A DNA stretch of 64,000 bases, taken from the NCBI GenBank assembly GCA_963806635.1, contig CAWDZA010000023.1:62001-126000 (forward strand). The letters are read 5' to 3'. The notes beneath the pieces were generated by a model. It saw nothing but the letters and a program-made list of their open reading frames with translations. It was not told where the DNA came from and ran no database searches. Of this stretch, positions 37,701-46,379 are shown piece by piece; position 1 is the stretch's first letter, and every line of letters starts with the position of its first letter. Source of the stretch: CAVVEQ01 sp963806635 (lineage in GTDB: Bacteria; Chloroflexota; Anaerolineae; Anaerolineales; Anaerolineaceae). A program made the translations under genes and the position numbers.

Positions 37701-37875
37701 CCCGGATGTGGACCTCAACACCGTCCCGGTTGCGTGGTGGCGGGATTTTCTGCACCTGACCGATAGTGGGTCGCAGGTCACCATCTCCGCTCATGTTCTC
37801 TGCCAGGATAAAACATTGTTCATTTGGAATTCTCCGTGTTCAGAGACAGACACTCGGGAATTCATTGTCCCCTAG
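34729..37875 (+). CDS. Large membrane-anchored exported protein with Ig-like, LysM and FN3-like modules
   Basis: 1048 residues. ATG at 34729 follows AGGAGGAG, better than the TTG at 34711. A single membrane anchor (about residues 9-30) is followed by an Ig-like module (ISQPADGSTWPSDSPIPV), a LysM-like module (GDTLQSLAEQNGVP...LDPGTEVFLP, about 147-190), a Pro-rich stretch and an FN3-like domain (about 230-325). The large remaining part is unrecognised and has several Cys that could form disulfides. No catalytic motif was seen. LysM suggests binding to peptidoglycan or other N-acetylglucosamine polymers, so the protein probably sits on the outer face of the cell. A lipoprotein gene follows after 10 nt, so they form an operon. 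Confidence 0.82.
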   Translation: MQKKRTAIWIGVITIVVLVGILIALLTRIPSTSAQLPPNTAPISALISQPADGSTWPSDSPIPVVSMVTASAPLKSVELWADGSLVDTKIPDAGKHSVFNVWSWLPLTEGTHALFVRATDENGRTAESNAVHIIASPAAGMIGGTMAQAGDTLQSLAEQNGVPLEQAAAINPGLDPAAGLDPGTEVFLPLQPFSQVDSGKPPSSPPPAGPVTPAEEGAKAGPAFYLEGALNLTKNAPAAPALQASVDGCNVTLTIQDESDTEDGFFVYSLPETAAAFQRLTSLQAHSGPGSIQYTLPDQRGHVEFYVSAYNSAGESPSAPVAVNISSPECAPAQGDQGDMDFTGGILTLPPGVDLAYAYGSTDGGAWQRIPAGHEFFEPASGTIDLKAKLQPLLGDQSSGAADLDLWGWSGGALVHLGQMHVNAKYSSLAICNLSAGCSGDMGAAHWVTEAVVGSDKEQTSRKLQWKAPGADINYAIWQVSTQPFPAEYSVGAPPGLLISGISEATVNAQTGTAGGDFTIDFNTDLQIPSQDAQAAEPKRVTGFLGQTNSFDPALLSGFVGGMNTPLALMSYQPWFPQKLYIRVTPMAGGHPAAEPSNTVLVNYTPTGDPPPINISKVPSYKVEVVPDSYVNEVKVVQQMGILGCSYLTGVDHDIFVEWYILTYQIKGLDPAIVSAQAEAAYQWWFDRIGWKACPSVVEDDEPNVFEQFAAAIEASWNYLSSTFEQLKGILVGALAEIIPGCDAKCKSVLMTGLNFAITYFTGLPPSIPNFDDAVNMGIDYAVQMAISQAGIPYCDQTCQDAIADEIKEVGSKVVGASKSQPACADQNHTLWLYEGTQQFHLKPLCFPPGVSFDPLTGSMYENGMVQVRVTRIDGSPEPAPMQVLTLDTQALNPVFGDGHSATEYYQSTVQENCQMYQGQNMCASVTHTYPYDMVYSAPLFGIPYPTASVSIPALKAGQSVVVPVVFKSQPYDNMPPNVYIPRAAAIQNAYPDVDLNTVPVAWWRDFLHLTDSGSQVTISAHVLCQDKTLFIWNSPCSETDTREFIVP

Positions 37876-37885
37876 GAGGCGCCCT

Positions 37886-38761
37886 GTGAACCGCAAACTC
37901 TTCGTGATCATTACTACGATAGCCATGGTTTTGACGGCCTGCAACTTGCCGCAGCGCGCAACGGGAGCACCACAGGCCTGGATCGATGACCCGCTGGATG
38001 GCATGCGTTTGCCCATGCAGCCATATACCTTCACTCTGCACAGCAGCGACCCGGCCGGCATTGCCCAGGTGGAGGTCAGTGTGAATGGCCAGGTTCTCGC
38101 CACCATTAAGAACCCCAACCCCGCCGAGCTCCTGGTCAACCTCACCCAGCCCTGGGATCCCCCCGCCCCGGGGCGCTACGTCATCCGTGCCCGAGCGCAA
38201 AACATTTCTGGAGCCTGGAGCGCGGAGGACCTGGTCACAGTGGAAATCGAGGATGTGCCCACCCCCACCCCGACGGACGTGGCATCACTAACCCCCACCG
38301 TCATCCCAACGGTGACGCCCTCGCCCACGCTGGTTCCCTCCGAAACGCCCACGATTTCCCCCACCCCGGTTCTCGAGAAGGGCTTCGCCGGGCGGCCGGT
38401 CTTCAGCCCATACCAGATCAACCTGCCCTACGATTGCGCCTCCTCGAACCTGACCGCGGAGATCAAGGTAAACCCGGGGCAGAAGATCAAGGTGGTTGTG
38501 CTTTTCTATCGACCCTCAACCAATGATTTCACCCAGCGCGCCGAATGGGCGGATATCGCCATGACCCCGGTCGGGGCGGATACCTATCGGATCACCTTCA
38601 ACCCGATCAAAGCTGGGGGATTCAAGCCCTGGTTTGGCTCGGTGGGCGCATCCGCCGGCTGGGAAGGCTGGCTGCAGACCCAATTTGTGATCCAGGACAT
38701 GGACGGAGTACTCACCCGCTCGGATCTATTCAGCCAGGTGAAGATCGCTGGTTGTCATTGA
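37886..38761 (+). CDS. Lipoprotein with Ig-like module and Thr/Pro-rich linker
   Basis: 291 residues from GTG at 37886, supported by TAGGAGG 6 nt upstream. Signal peptide with lipobox VLTAC (C19). An Ig-like domain (about 32-125: WIDDPLDGMRLPMQPYTFTL) resembles that of the preceding protein. A TPTP-rich linker (about 130-165) leads to a C-terminal domain with no recognised family (about 175-290). Probably co-transcribed with the large exported protein and surface-located; partners unknown. Confidence 0.8.
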   Translation: MNRKLFVIITTIAMVLTACNLPQRATGAPQAWIDDPLDGMRLPMQPYTFTLHSSDPAGIAQVEVSVNGQVLATIKNPNPAELLVNLTQPWDPPAPGRYVIRARAQNISGAWSAEDLVTVEIEDVPTPTPTDVASLTPTVIPTVTPSPTLVPSETPTISPTPVLEKGFAGRPVFSPYQINLPYDCASSNLTAEIKVNPGQKIKVVVLFYRPSTNDFTQRAEWADIAMTPVGADTYRITFNPIKAGGFKPWFGSVGASAGWEGWLQTQFVIQDMDGVLTRSDLFSQVKIAGCH

Positions 38762-38789
38762 TGTGTTGATTGTTATTGTGCAAAGGCAG

Positions 38790-38810
38790 GTTCGGGATTA
38801 CGTCCCGGAC
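38790..38810 (+). terminator. Weak hairpin after the lipoprotein gene
   Basis: 8-bp stem with one G-U pair (GTTCGGGA / TCCCGGAC), loop 5 nt, followed by AATATTTAAT. It lies 28 nt after the stop. Confidence 0.35.
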
Positions 38811-38936
38811 AATATTTAATGGCTATGCGCATTTTAATTCTTGCCTGGCATTTTCTTATCCAGGCTGTCACCTAATAACAGGAAAATTATTTCCAGCCCC
38901 CATTTGCGCAGGGTTCTCTCCGCATTTTCCCTCTCC

Positions 38937-38964
38937 TTGACCGTTCCCCACAATCGCATACAAT
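38937..38964 (+). promoter_or_regulatory. Sigma70-type promoter of the propeller-protein gene
   Basis: TTGACC, 16-nt spacer, TACAAT, 90 nt before the ATG at 39054. It shows that the propeller gene can be transcribed apart from the two exported-protein genes upstream. Confidence 0.55.
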
Positions 38965-39053
38965 AAAACGCCTGACCCAAATTTACCTCAGGGCTTCCTT
39001 GGTAACAGTAAGGAAGATACGCATTTTTTAGCCGTTGAAAGGACCGCCGTTCC

Positions 39054-41647
39054 ATGAAAAAAGAGAAGCAACGCAGCCCCCGGGCTGCCAAAGTCAGGCG
39101 CATCATTGGCTGGAGCCTGCTGGGCCTGGTCGTTATCGCCGCCATCTACGGCGTCATCCACTTCGTTCCTTTTGGCAGCTATGATCTCTCGGCAGCGCCA
39201 ACCACGCCGCTCTCAGCGGATGGCAGGTTCAGCTACAGTACCCCGCTCGACCCCCTAAGCCCCTGGCCGAAATTCCGGGCCAACGAGCTGCAGAATGGGC
39301 GCAGCCCGGTGAAGCCGGTTGCGAACAGCCTCACCCCCTGGAGCTACCGCACCGGCAAGGGTATTTTCTCCACGCCCGTGGTGGATGGCGAAGGCAACGC
39401 GTATATCGGCTCGGCGGATACATATTTTTATAAATTTGCTCCCGATGGCTCCGTGTTGTGGAAATTCAAGACCGGCGGCATCATCGATTCATCCGCCCTG
39501 CTGGATGATGCGGGGCGGGTCTGTTTCGGAGCCGGGGATAGCTACGTGTACTGCCTGGACCGCGAGACCGGCACCGTCCTCTGGAAAACCGCCGCCCACT
39601 CGGTGGCCGAAGTGGAGCAGCTCTTCGGGATTAAGGCTTACAACGTCAACTGGTTCGAGGGCAACATTGGCATCCTCCCGGATGGCACCCTGCTGGCGCC
39701 AAATGATAACTACCTGCTCTATTCGCTCGACCGGAACACCGGTGCGATGGGAACGATTTACCCCGCTGACGAGATGATCTGGTCCCTGCCGGCAGTGAAC
39801 CTCGAGACGAACCGCATTTTCTTCGCCTCCGATAATCAGATCCTCAAGAATGTCTATGCCTATGATCTCAACGGCAAGCGGCAATGGCTGACAGGCAGCT
39901 TTGGTTCCATGGCTGCCACGCCTCTGCTGACCAATACATCCGCACGTGGCGCTGTGGTCGTCGGCGGCTTCGACGGTTACCTGCGTGCCTTCGCCCAGGA
40001 TTCGGGAAAGCTGTTATGGAAGTTCGGCACGCGGGATCACATTTATGCCAGCCCGGCGCAGCTTTCTGATGGCACCCTCATCCAGCCCAGCACTGACGGA
40101 ACGCTGTATGCCATCGACCCGGCCAGCGGAAAACTGAAATGGCAATTCGATACCCTCGAGCCCACCCGCTCCTCCCCGGCTGTGGATGGATCGGATAATA
40201 CGTATTTCGGCGGGGGCGATGGGCGGCTCTACAGCGTCAACCCGGAGTGGCACCCTGCGCTGGAGCTACCAGCTCATTACGGATGACCGCAATGACCTCA
40301 ACGGCTCTCCCGCCCTCGGTTTGGAGGGCATCTACATTGCGGGTGAAAGCGGCGAGGTGTTCTTCGTTCCCTACGATTACCCGCTCAGCGCAGCCGGCAG
40401 GACCGATCCGCGCTCTCATACTGGCGGCGAGAACATGCCCTCAGATGGCGCGAACCTCATCTTACACCAATTCGTTTGGCGCCATGAAGCCTGAGCCGGA
40501 TACGGCCATCGATGCGAATGCCCCCCTCACATTCACCCTGCTTGTTCGGGAAAACGGGGATACCCAGTTGAGCGCCTTCGACCGCAATTCCGTGAAGGTG
40601 ACCATCCCCGGCAATGAAGGCTACCGGGTGGAGGTTGGCGCCACCGACCGCTTTGTAAACATCGTACCGGTGGAGACCTGGCAGACCGATGAAACCGGCA
40701 GCATCAAAGTACATGTCACAGCCGATTACAAAACGCACCTCAACCGCTTCGGACTGAAGTTTTTCGGTGGCACTCAAGCCGGCAGCATTGATGAGACCTT
40801 CACCTTCAAGATCAATCCCGCCACCGGGGTGCCTGATCCTTTCGTGAGCGCTTTGGACGATGGCAAGCAGAGCATTCTGGAGTTCTCGCGGCTCTCTGCC
40901 CCTATCCCCTCCATTTTGCCTTCATACAACCAGATCGGTTTTGATTCACTTCACTACCTCGGCGGTTCCGTAGCCCCCACCAGCGATGGCCGGAAGATGC
41001 TGTGGGTGGTCGGCGGCAAGCTGGATGAAAATAACCAGACCGTGGTCGACCCAAAGGCGATCACTCGCTACCCCCTGATGTTGGAATACAAGGACGGGCT
41101 TGTGACCGTGGCCAATTACGATGGATTCAAGACCAAGTTCATCGGCTCCTGGGATATGCCATTCGCCTCGTACCGGATCAGTGACACGCTCACGAAGGAT
41201 GGCCAGTTCGCGCACGATGCCGACCTGGTGGCGGTTGCCAACTGCGATGAGATAGAGTTCTACGGGATTGGACTGAAACTGATCGGCATGAGCGAGTTCA
41301 AGACCGGGCAGATGTTCGTCCGCGGAGCAACCAAGATATCCTCCTGGCCGGATGCGGTCGCTCCAGCCGGGGTTGGAAACGTGAAAGTGACGAACGACGG
41401 GAAAGCGATCACCGCCGAGTTTTCGGATACTTCGCTGAAGGCGGACGAGCACGTTTACAGCCTCCTGCTCACCGACGCCCAGGGCAATCCCCTGCCGTTG
41501 TATTACACCAAGAACACATCCACGTCAGCAAATGCGGATGGCACGATCCGCTCAGTGACCTACACCGTCGGCAAGGATGAAAGTATTGCCTCCGCCGCGA
41601 ATATCTACGTCCTGGTGGATACCTATCCGGTGCATGTGGAAAAGTAA
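39054..41647 (+). CDS. Membrane-anchored PQQ-like beta-propeller protein, two frameshifts
   Basis: About 863 residues after joining three frames. One transmembrane segment (about residues 18-36) anchors an extracytoplasmic propeller made of PQQ_2-type blades: GNAYIGSADTYFYKFAPDGSV, VYCLDRETGTVLWKT, LYAIDPASGKLKW. The C-terminal 390 residues are a different, unrecognised beta-rich region. Joins: an extra C in CCC 40241-40243 and an extra T at 40462-40463; removing both gives one open frame. PQQ-like blades often serve as binding scaffolds (BamB-like) rather than as quinoprotein enzymes; no enzyme motif is evident. Sequencing error is the likely reason for the shifts. Confidence 0.78.
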
Positions 41648-41778
41648 AAATATTTAGACGGGACAAGACCTGGCCTAAAACTGTTAGGAACGCTTTCATT
41701 TTTGCGTCCGAATATTATCCTGACAACGATGAATAAACAGGCTGGTCGTTGTTAAGCAACCCTCCTGCGTCCTTCTTA

Positions 41779-41843
41779 TCACCTCCACTCAAACATATGC
41801 GCCGGCTGCAACCTGATAATCCGGTTCTCCGGGTCGCGCACCA
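41779..41843 (-). pseudogene. C-terminal remnant of a PPOX-fold protein gene
   Basis: The minus strand reads VRDPENRIIRLQPAHMFEWR then stop, matching the C-terminus of the protein at 47728-48159 (RDPENRIIKLKPTKVFAWRW). About 20 bases (ATCCGGTTCTCCGGGTCGCGC type) are almost identical in the two places. In-frame reading stops at a TGA five codons upstream of this segment. It is the only coding trace in the 390-nt gap 41648-42037. Confidence 0.5.
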
Positions 41844-41960
41844 GGATTAAGAAGGTTCAAGTTTTAAGTCACCTGATACAAAGTGGTCATAGGTGATAAC
41901 TTCCATCCTGACCCCCTCCCCACCCCAGAATATCCAAGATGCAAATACCGCATACATTAA

Positions 41961-41992
41961 ACGACCACCGACCCAGCTGGGTCGGTGGTCGT
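41961..41992. terminator. Bidirectional terminator between convergent genes
   Basis: Perfect 32-nt palindrome, arms ACGACCACCGACCCAG and CTGGGTCGGTGGTCGT, with T-rich sequence after it on the plus strand. It lies between the propeller gene and the xylose permease gene. Confidence 0.75.
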
Positions 41993-42037
41993 TTCTTGAA
42001 CGTCACGAAGTAAGATTGTTACTGGTTTCAGTAAAGA

Positions 42038-43240
42038 TTATCTATTTTTCTTGAGATAAACATCCCCGATCACAGCCACGACCAACACCAGCCCGGTGAG
42101 GATATACACAAATGCAGCCGGGACGTTCATGAGCTGGAGCCCATTGGTAAGGCTGGCCATGATCAGCGCACCCACCATGGCGCCAAAAATGGTACCTTCA
42201 CCCCCGAGCGTGGAAGTTCCACCCAGGATGCAGGCTGCGATCGCATACAGCTCGTAGGAAGTTCCAGCCGCAATCGTCCCGTACCCTACGTAGGAGGCCA
42301 GCATAATCCCGGAGATTCCGCACAGCAAACCCATCAGGATAAAGATCTTGAAGGTGGTGCCCTTGATGTTGATACCGGATAACCTGGCAGCTTCACGATT
42401 GCCACCAATGGCATATGAATAACGACCGAAGCGTGTATTGTTCGAAATGTAGGACACCACTACTGCCAGGATGCCAAGTATCAAAACTGGTACCTGAACA
42501 CCCTTGTATTGATTCACATAGAAAACATACCCTACCACCAGCAAGCTGAAGAAAATGGTCTTTGCAAGGTCCAGGTAAAAAGGAGGTAACTCAAAACCAT
42601 ATTTAACTTTCCTTCGACGGCTGCTAAACATATTAAAGAAAAGCATAATAACAAGCAACCCGGCCAACAACCAGCCAACCGCGTTCGGAAGATACCCCTG
42701 ACCGATTTCAGAAAACAAGGGTTGGTTTGCCGGGATCGTCTTTCCAGCCGTGACGAGAAGGATAAGCCCATTGAGGATCCACATGCTGGCAAGTGTCACG
42801 ATGAATGCGGTGACCCGTAAATAGGCAATGATGTATCCTTGCGCAACGCCATAAAGTATACCCACCAGCAGACCTACCATAATCGACAGCCCTGTTGTAA
42901 GGACCTGTGATTGGCCGGGGAGGAGCTGGTTCCAGATGTTCGCCTGGAATGCTGCCACCACAACGGATACAAAGCCAGCCAGCCTTCCAACGGACAGGTC
43001 AATGCTTCCGATCACGATGACGAGAACCATGCCCACAGATAACACAGCCGTGACTGTCATCTGGCGGAACAGGTTCGAAAAATTTTGCGGGGAAAGATAG
43101 ATTCCATTCGTCAGGATAAAAAAGAGCCCCCAGATGAGGATCAAGGCGATTACCAGGGCATAAGTCTGGACGTTCACCCGCAGTCGTTTGGATATCTCAG
43201 AAAAGGCTCCTGGTTTGGGTGGAACAGTTGTGTTTTCCAT
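42038..43240 (-). CDS. xylH: Xylose-type sugar ABC transporter permease (XylH-like)
   Basis: 400 residues, the XylH size rather than the shorter RbsC size. About 10 or more hydrophobic segments; family motif GSIDLSVGRLAGF near residue 82, GGNREAARLSGINIKG near 280 and ILGGTSTLGGEGTIFG near 340. GAGGAGCAATT precedes the ATG. Third gene of the minus-strand operon (receptor, ATPase, permease). Substrate by similarity is D-xylose; related sugars are possible. Confidence 0.85.
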   Translation of the reverse strand: MENTTVPPKPGAFSEISKRLRVNVQTYALVIALILIWGLFFILTNGIYLSPQNFSNLFRQMTVTAVLSVGMVLVIVIGSIDLSVGRLAGFVSVVVAAFQANIWNQLLPGQSQVLTTGLSIMVGLLVGILYGVAQGYIIAYLRVTAFIVTLASMWILNGLILLVTAGKTIPANQPLFSEIGQGYLPNAVGWLLAGLLVIMLFFNMFSSRRRKVKYGFELPPFYLDLAKTIFFSLLVVGYVFYVNQYKGVQVPVLILGILAVVVSYISNNTRFGRYSYAIGGNREAARLSGINIKGTTFKIFILMGLLCGISGIMLASYVGYGTIAAGTSYELYAIAACILGGTSTLGGEGTIFGAMVGALIMASLTNGLQLMNVPAAFVYILTGLVLVVAVIGDVYLKKNR

Positions 43241-43260
43241 AATTGCTCCTCTTAAGTTGT

Positions 43261-44793
43261 TTACTTTGTAGCAACGCCAGTGGCAAAAGCCATGATCTTT
43301 TCTTGCGTCGCGTCAGCGATATTGAATGTGCTAACGGATTTATCCTCAAGCATGACCATGACCCGGTCGCTCATCCCAAGCACCTCTTCCAAGTCGCTGG
43401 AAATCATAATAATGGCAATGCCTTTCTCAGCCAAATCATTCATGATCTTGTAGATTTCATATTTGGTACCCACGTCAATCCCACGGGTGGGATCGTCCAT
43501 GATCAGAACCTTTGGCTGGGACATAAGCCATTTGGAGATCACGACCTTCTGCTGATTCCCGCCTGAAAGTGAATCCGCCGGGGCTTCCAAATGGGGCGCC
43601 TTTATCGCCAGGCTTTGGGCATAATGCAGACTTTCTTTCAATTCCTTGAACCCATCAATGCGAAAAAAAGCAGAAAATCGATCCAGATTTGCAAGAGAAA
43701 TATTCTTCAGGATGGACTGATTTAAAACCAGTCCATACCGTTTACGATCCTCGGGTACCAGGCTGATACCCTGCAGCATGGCCTCGTGGGAGTTGGGGAT
43801 TTTGATCTCCTTGCCTTCCAGCTTGATTTTTCCTTTGGTGATCTTTCCATATTCACCAAAAATTGTCATCACCAGTTCGGTACGCCCGGACCCCATCAGA
43901 CCGGCAATACCAAATATTTCACCCTTCCGCACATTGAATGAAACGCCCTTGACGATTTCATTACTCTTATCATCGGGATTCACCGCATGCAGGTCTTCCA
44001 CCTCGAAAATGACATCGCCAGGGTGGCGATTCCCCTTAGGAAATCGCTCAGTCATTTCCCGTCCGACCATATGCCGCACAACCGATTCCATATTAAAATT
44101 CTTCGTCGGCTGGCTTGTGATTACCTTCCCGTCCCTTAAAACAGTGATCGAATCGGAAATCTGAAAGAATTCATCCAGCTTGTGGCTGATATAAATACAG
44201 GTTACCCCATGATCTCTTAAACCGCGAAGGATCTCCATCAATTTGTCAATTTCAGCTTCGGCAAGAGCGCTGGTTGGTTCGTCAAGGATCAGAACCTTGG
44301 CGTTCTCAGAAAGCGCTTTGGCGATTTCCGTCATCTGCATCTTGCCGACGCCCAAATGTTTGACGGTATCTTGTGGACGAACTTCGAGGTGATATTTCTC
44401 TAATAATTGACCCGTGTCCGCGTAAAGCTTATCCCAGTTGATAACCCCCGATTCCACCGGCTCCCGGCCGAGGTAAATATTTTCGCCGACCGTCATAGTG
44501 GTCACCAGGGTCAACTCCTGGTAAACGATGGCTATTCCCTCCTCCGTGGCTTGATGAATTGAGCTGCTTTCGAGCTTCAATTCATTTCCTTCGTAAATGA
44601 CTTGCCCTTCGTAGGTTCCCCACGGGTACACACCTGAAAGGATCTTCATCAGTGTGGATTTCCCTGCCCCATTCTCCCCACAAATCCCGTGAATCTCACC
44701 ACGTCGGATCTGGAAAGATACGTCATTCAAAGCTGTGATTCCGGGAAATTTCTTCGTGACGTTCTTAAATTCGAGAATGACGTCATCACTCAT
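43261..44793 (-). CDS. xylG: Xylose-type sugar ABC transporter ATPase (XylG-like)
   Basis: 510 residues from the ATG at 44793, which has AAGGAG 7 nt upstream; the frame is open for 26 more codons but without a ribosome site. N-half Walker A GENGAGKSTLMK and Walker B LILDEPTSALA; C-half GLMGSGRTE, LSGGNQQK and LIMDDPTRGID. GGVY(P)WGTYEG after the first Walker A is typical of XylG/GguA. The permease gene begins 20 nt downstream. Confidence 0.88.
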   Translation of the reverse strand: MSDDVILEFKNVTKKFPGITALNDVSFQIRRGEIHGICGENGAGKSTLMKILSGVYPWGTYEGQVIYEGNELKLESSSIHQATEEGIAIVYQELTLVTTMTVGENIYLGREPVESGVINWDKLYADTGQLLEKYHLEVRPQDTVKHLGVGKMQMTEIAKALSENAKVLILDEPTSALAEAEIDKLMEILRGLRDHGVTCIYISHKLDEFFQISDSITVLRDGKVITSQPTKNFNMESVVRHMVGREMTERFPKGNRHPGDVIFEVEDLHAVNPDDKSNEIVKGVSFNVRKGEIFGIAGLMGSGRTELVMTIFGEYGKITKGKIKLEGKEIKIPNSHEAMLQGISLVPEDRKRYGLVLNQSILKNISLANLDRFSAFFRIDGFKELKESLHYAQSLAIKAPHLEAPADSLSGGNQQKVVISKWLMSQPKVLIMDDPTRGIDVGTKYEIYKIMNDLAEKGIAIIMISSDLEEVLGMSDRVMVMLEDKSVSTFNIADATQEKIMAFATGVATK

Positions 44794-44816
44794 ACTTTGC
44801 TCCTTCTGCCAATATT

Positions 44817-44860
44817 GGAGTGGGACTCCTTGAAATGAAGCATCAGAGGATTCCCACTCC
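44817..44860 (-). other. Hairpin just before the XylG gene
   Basis: 9-bp stem GGAGTGGGA / TCCCACTCC, extended by TCCT/AGGA, in the receptor-ATPase gap. It may limit read-through or translation of the ATPase. Confidence 0.45.
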
Positions 44861-44881
44861 TGGTATTTCACCTTGAAGATC

Positions 44882-44913
44882 CTACCAACCGATTGGTATT
44901 AATCGGTTGGTAG
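44882..44913 (-). terminator. Hairpin just after the XylF receptor gene
   Basis: Perfect 12-bp stem CTACCAACCGAT / ATCGGTTGGTAG with an 8-nt loop, 19 nt downstream of the receptor stop on the minus strand. Same position as the hairpins after the other receptor genes. Confidence 0.6.
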
Positions 44914-44931
44914 CAATCAATTATATATATT

Positions 44932-46116
44932 TTACGGGCAGTCCGGTTTCGGAGGGAGTTGATCCGCGGGAATATCGCGATAGACTTCGTCGTATTTCTG
45001 GAAGCATGACTTGACGACGACATCGTAGATATTATCCTTGGTGACCTGGACAACAGGCAGGAAGAAAGCCAGGATTTGTCCGGTTTTGGTCTGGTCGCCC
45101 GTAAGCAGTGCCAAATCGAAACCCTTCAGATCAGCAACGGTTTCACCCTTGAGCAGTTTATCCATCAAATCCACCGTCATAGGGGAGAGCAGGCGAATGT
45201 CTTTGAAGACGCTCACGGTCTGCTCACCTTTGACAATGCTGTTGCCGCCATCGGCAGTGGCATCCTGGCCGGAGATCGGAACTTTGCCAGCCAGGCCCTG
45301 GGCGCCCATAGCCTGAAGTTCACCCAGTGCGGTCCCATCGTTGGAGGCTACCACGGCATCGATCTTGTTCTGCTGCGCGGTGAGGATATTCTCCATCATC
45401 TTCTCGGCATTGGTGGCGTCCCAGTTATCCACCCATTGATCAGCCACGATTTTGACAACGCCCGAATCGATGTAAGGTTGGACGACTTCCATCTGGCCAT
45501 TGCGAACCAGGTGGGCATTGTTGTCAGTCGGCGATCCGCCGGAGAGAACGACCTTGGCCGGGTTATCCTTCGTCCAGGTTGTGCTGCCTGGCAGACCGAG
45601 TGCGGTCATAACGCCAAGAGCTTCCTGGCGACCGACCTCGGTATTGTCGAAGGAAAGGTAAGCAGCAATTTTCGGGGTCTTGATCAGACGGTCATATGCG
45701 ATCACTTTCACGCCTGCATCTGCGGCTTTATCCACAGAGGTTACTGCGGCATCACCATCTTCAGCGATAACCACAAGTCCGACCACGCCCTGTGAGACCA
45801 TGTTGTCGATCTGGTCATTTTGCAGTTTGACGTCATGGGCAGCTTCCGCAACGATCACATCGTAACCCTTTTCGTTGAAAAGCTTGGTCATCAGGTCTGC
45901 TTCATTTTTCCATCGCTCGGTCGCGAAATCTGAAAAGGATATGCCAATCTTGGGTTTCGCGGCTTCCGCTGCTGGTGCCGCTGGGGCTTCTTCTGCAGGT
46001 GCGGCAGGGGCTTCTTCAGCGGGTGCCGCGGGGGCTGCCGCAGGGGCGCAGCCAATCAGCATCGTAATCAAAACAACGATGCCGATTACTGAAAACAATA
46101 TTTTTCTAGTCTTCAT
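44932..46116 (-). CDS. xylF: Xylose-type ABC transporter substrate-binding lipoprotein (XylF-like)
   Basis: 394 residues from the second ATG of an ATGATG pair, which has the better spacing to AAAAGGAG. Lipobox LIGC follows a hydrophobic segment, then an AAPAAPAEE linker. The XylF-type binding domain starts near KIGISFSDFATERW; NDGTALGELQAMGAQGL and PISGQDAT are characteristic of xylose receptors. It heads the operon and is followed by a hairpin. An arabinose or other pentose ligand is the alternative. Confidence 0.88.
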   Translation of the reverse strand: MKTRKILFSVIGIVVLITMLIGCAPAAAPAAPAEEAPAAPAEEAPAAPAAEAAKPKIGISFSDFATERWKNEADLMTKLFNEKGYDVIVAEAAHDVKLQNDQIDNMVSQGVVGLVVIAEDGDAAVTSVDKAADAGVKVIAYDRLIKTPKIAAYLSFDNTEVGRQEALGVMTALGLPGSTTWTKDNPAKVVLSGGSPTDNNAHLVRNGQMEVVQPYIDSGVVKIVADQWVDNWDATNAEKMMENILTAQQNKIDAVVASNDGTALGELQAMGAQGLAGKVPISGQDATADGGNSIVKGEQTVSVFKDIRLLSPMTVDLMDKLLKGETVADLKGFDLALLTGDQTKTGQILAFFLPVVQVTKDNIYDVVVKSCFQKYDEVYRDIPADQLPPKPDCP

Positions 46117-46197
46117 CATTTTCTCCTTTTAGAATTGGTACTTCCTGATTCTATTTTTGAAACGACCCGAACACTCTTCTTTTTATCACCTCATAAG

Positions 46198-46205
46198 CCC
46201 TCCTT
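46198..46205 (-). promoter_or_regulatory. Orphan Shine-Dalgarno-like element before xylF
   Basis: AAGGAGGG on the minus strand, about 82 nt before the xylF start. The next ATG gives only Met-Arg-stop. The 260-nt gap 46120-46379 holds no gene; a promoter for xylF is expected here but no convincing box pair was found. Confidence 0.4.
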
Positions 46206-46379
46206 AAAAAATGATTTCGTTTTATAGTAAGTATCGGCTGTCAGGAAAGAACATTCCCAGTGACCAGTAAGTGGGTAAAAGGATTCTTGAATACGCCTTT
46301 TCAAAATTACCGCCCAAAAATTTTCTCGTTCTCTTTTTCAACACAATTCTCGCGATACTCCGGGAAAAAATTTAATAAT

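Noticed and set aside
38834..39053. Possible small gene on the minus strand before the propeller gene
   Set aside because: The frame continues antisense into the propeller gene and overlaps its promoter; no motif.
45076..45795. 239-codon plus-strand frame
   Set aside because: Antisense to xylF; no ribosome site and no motif.
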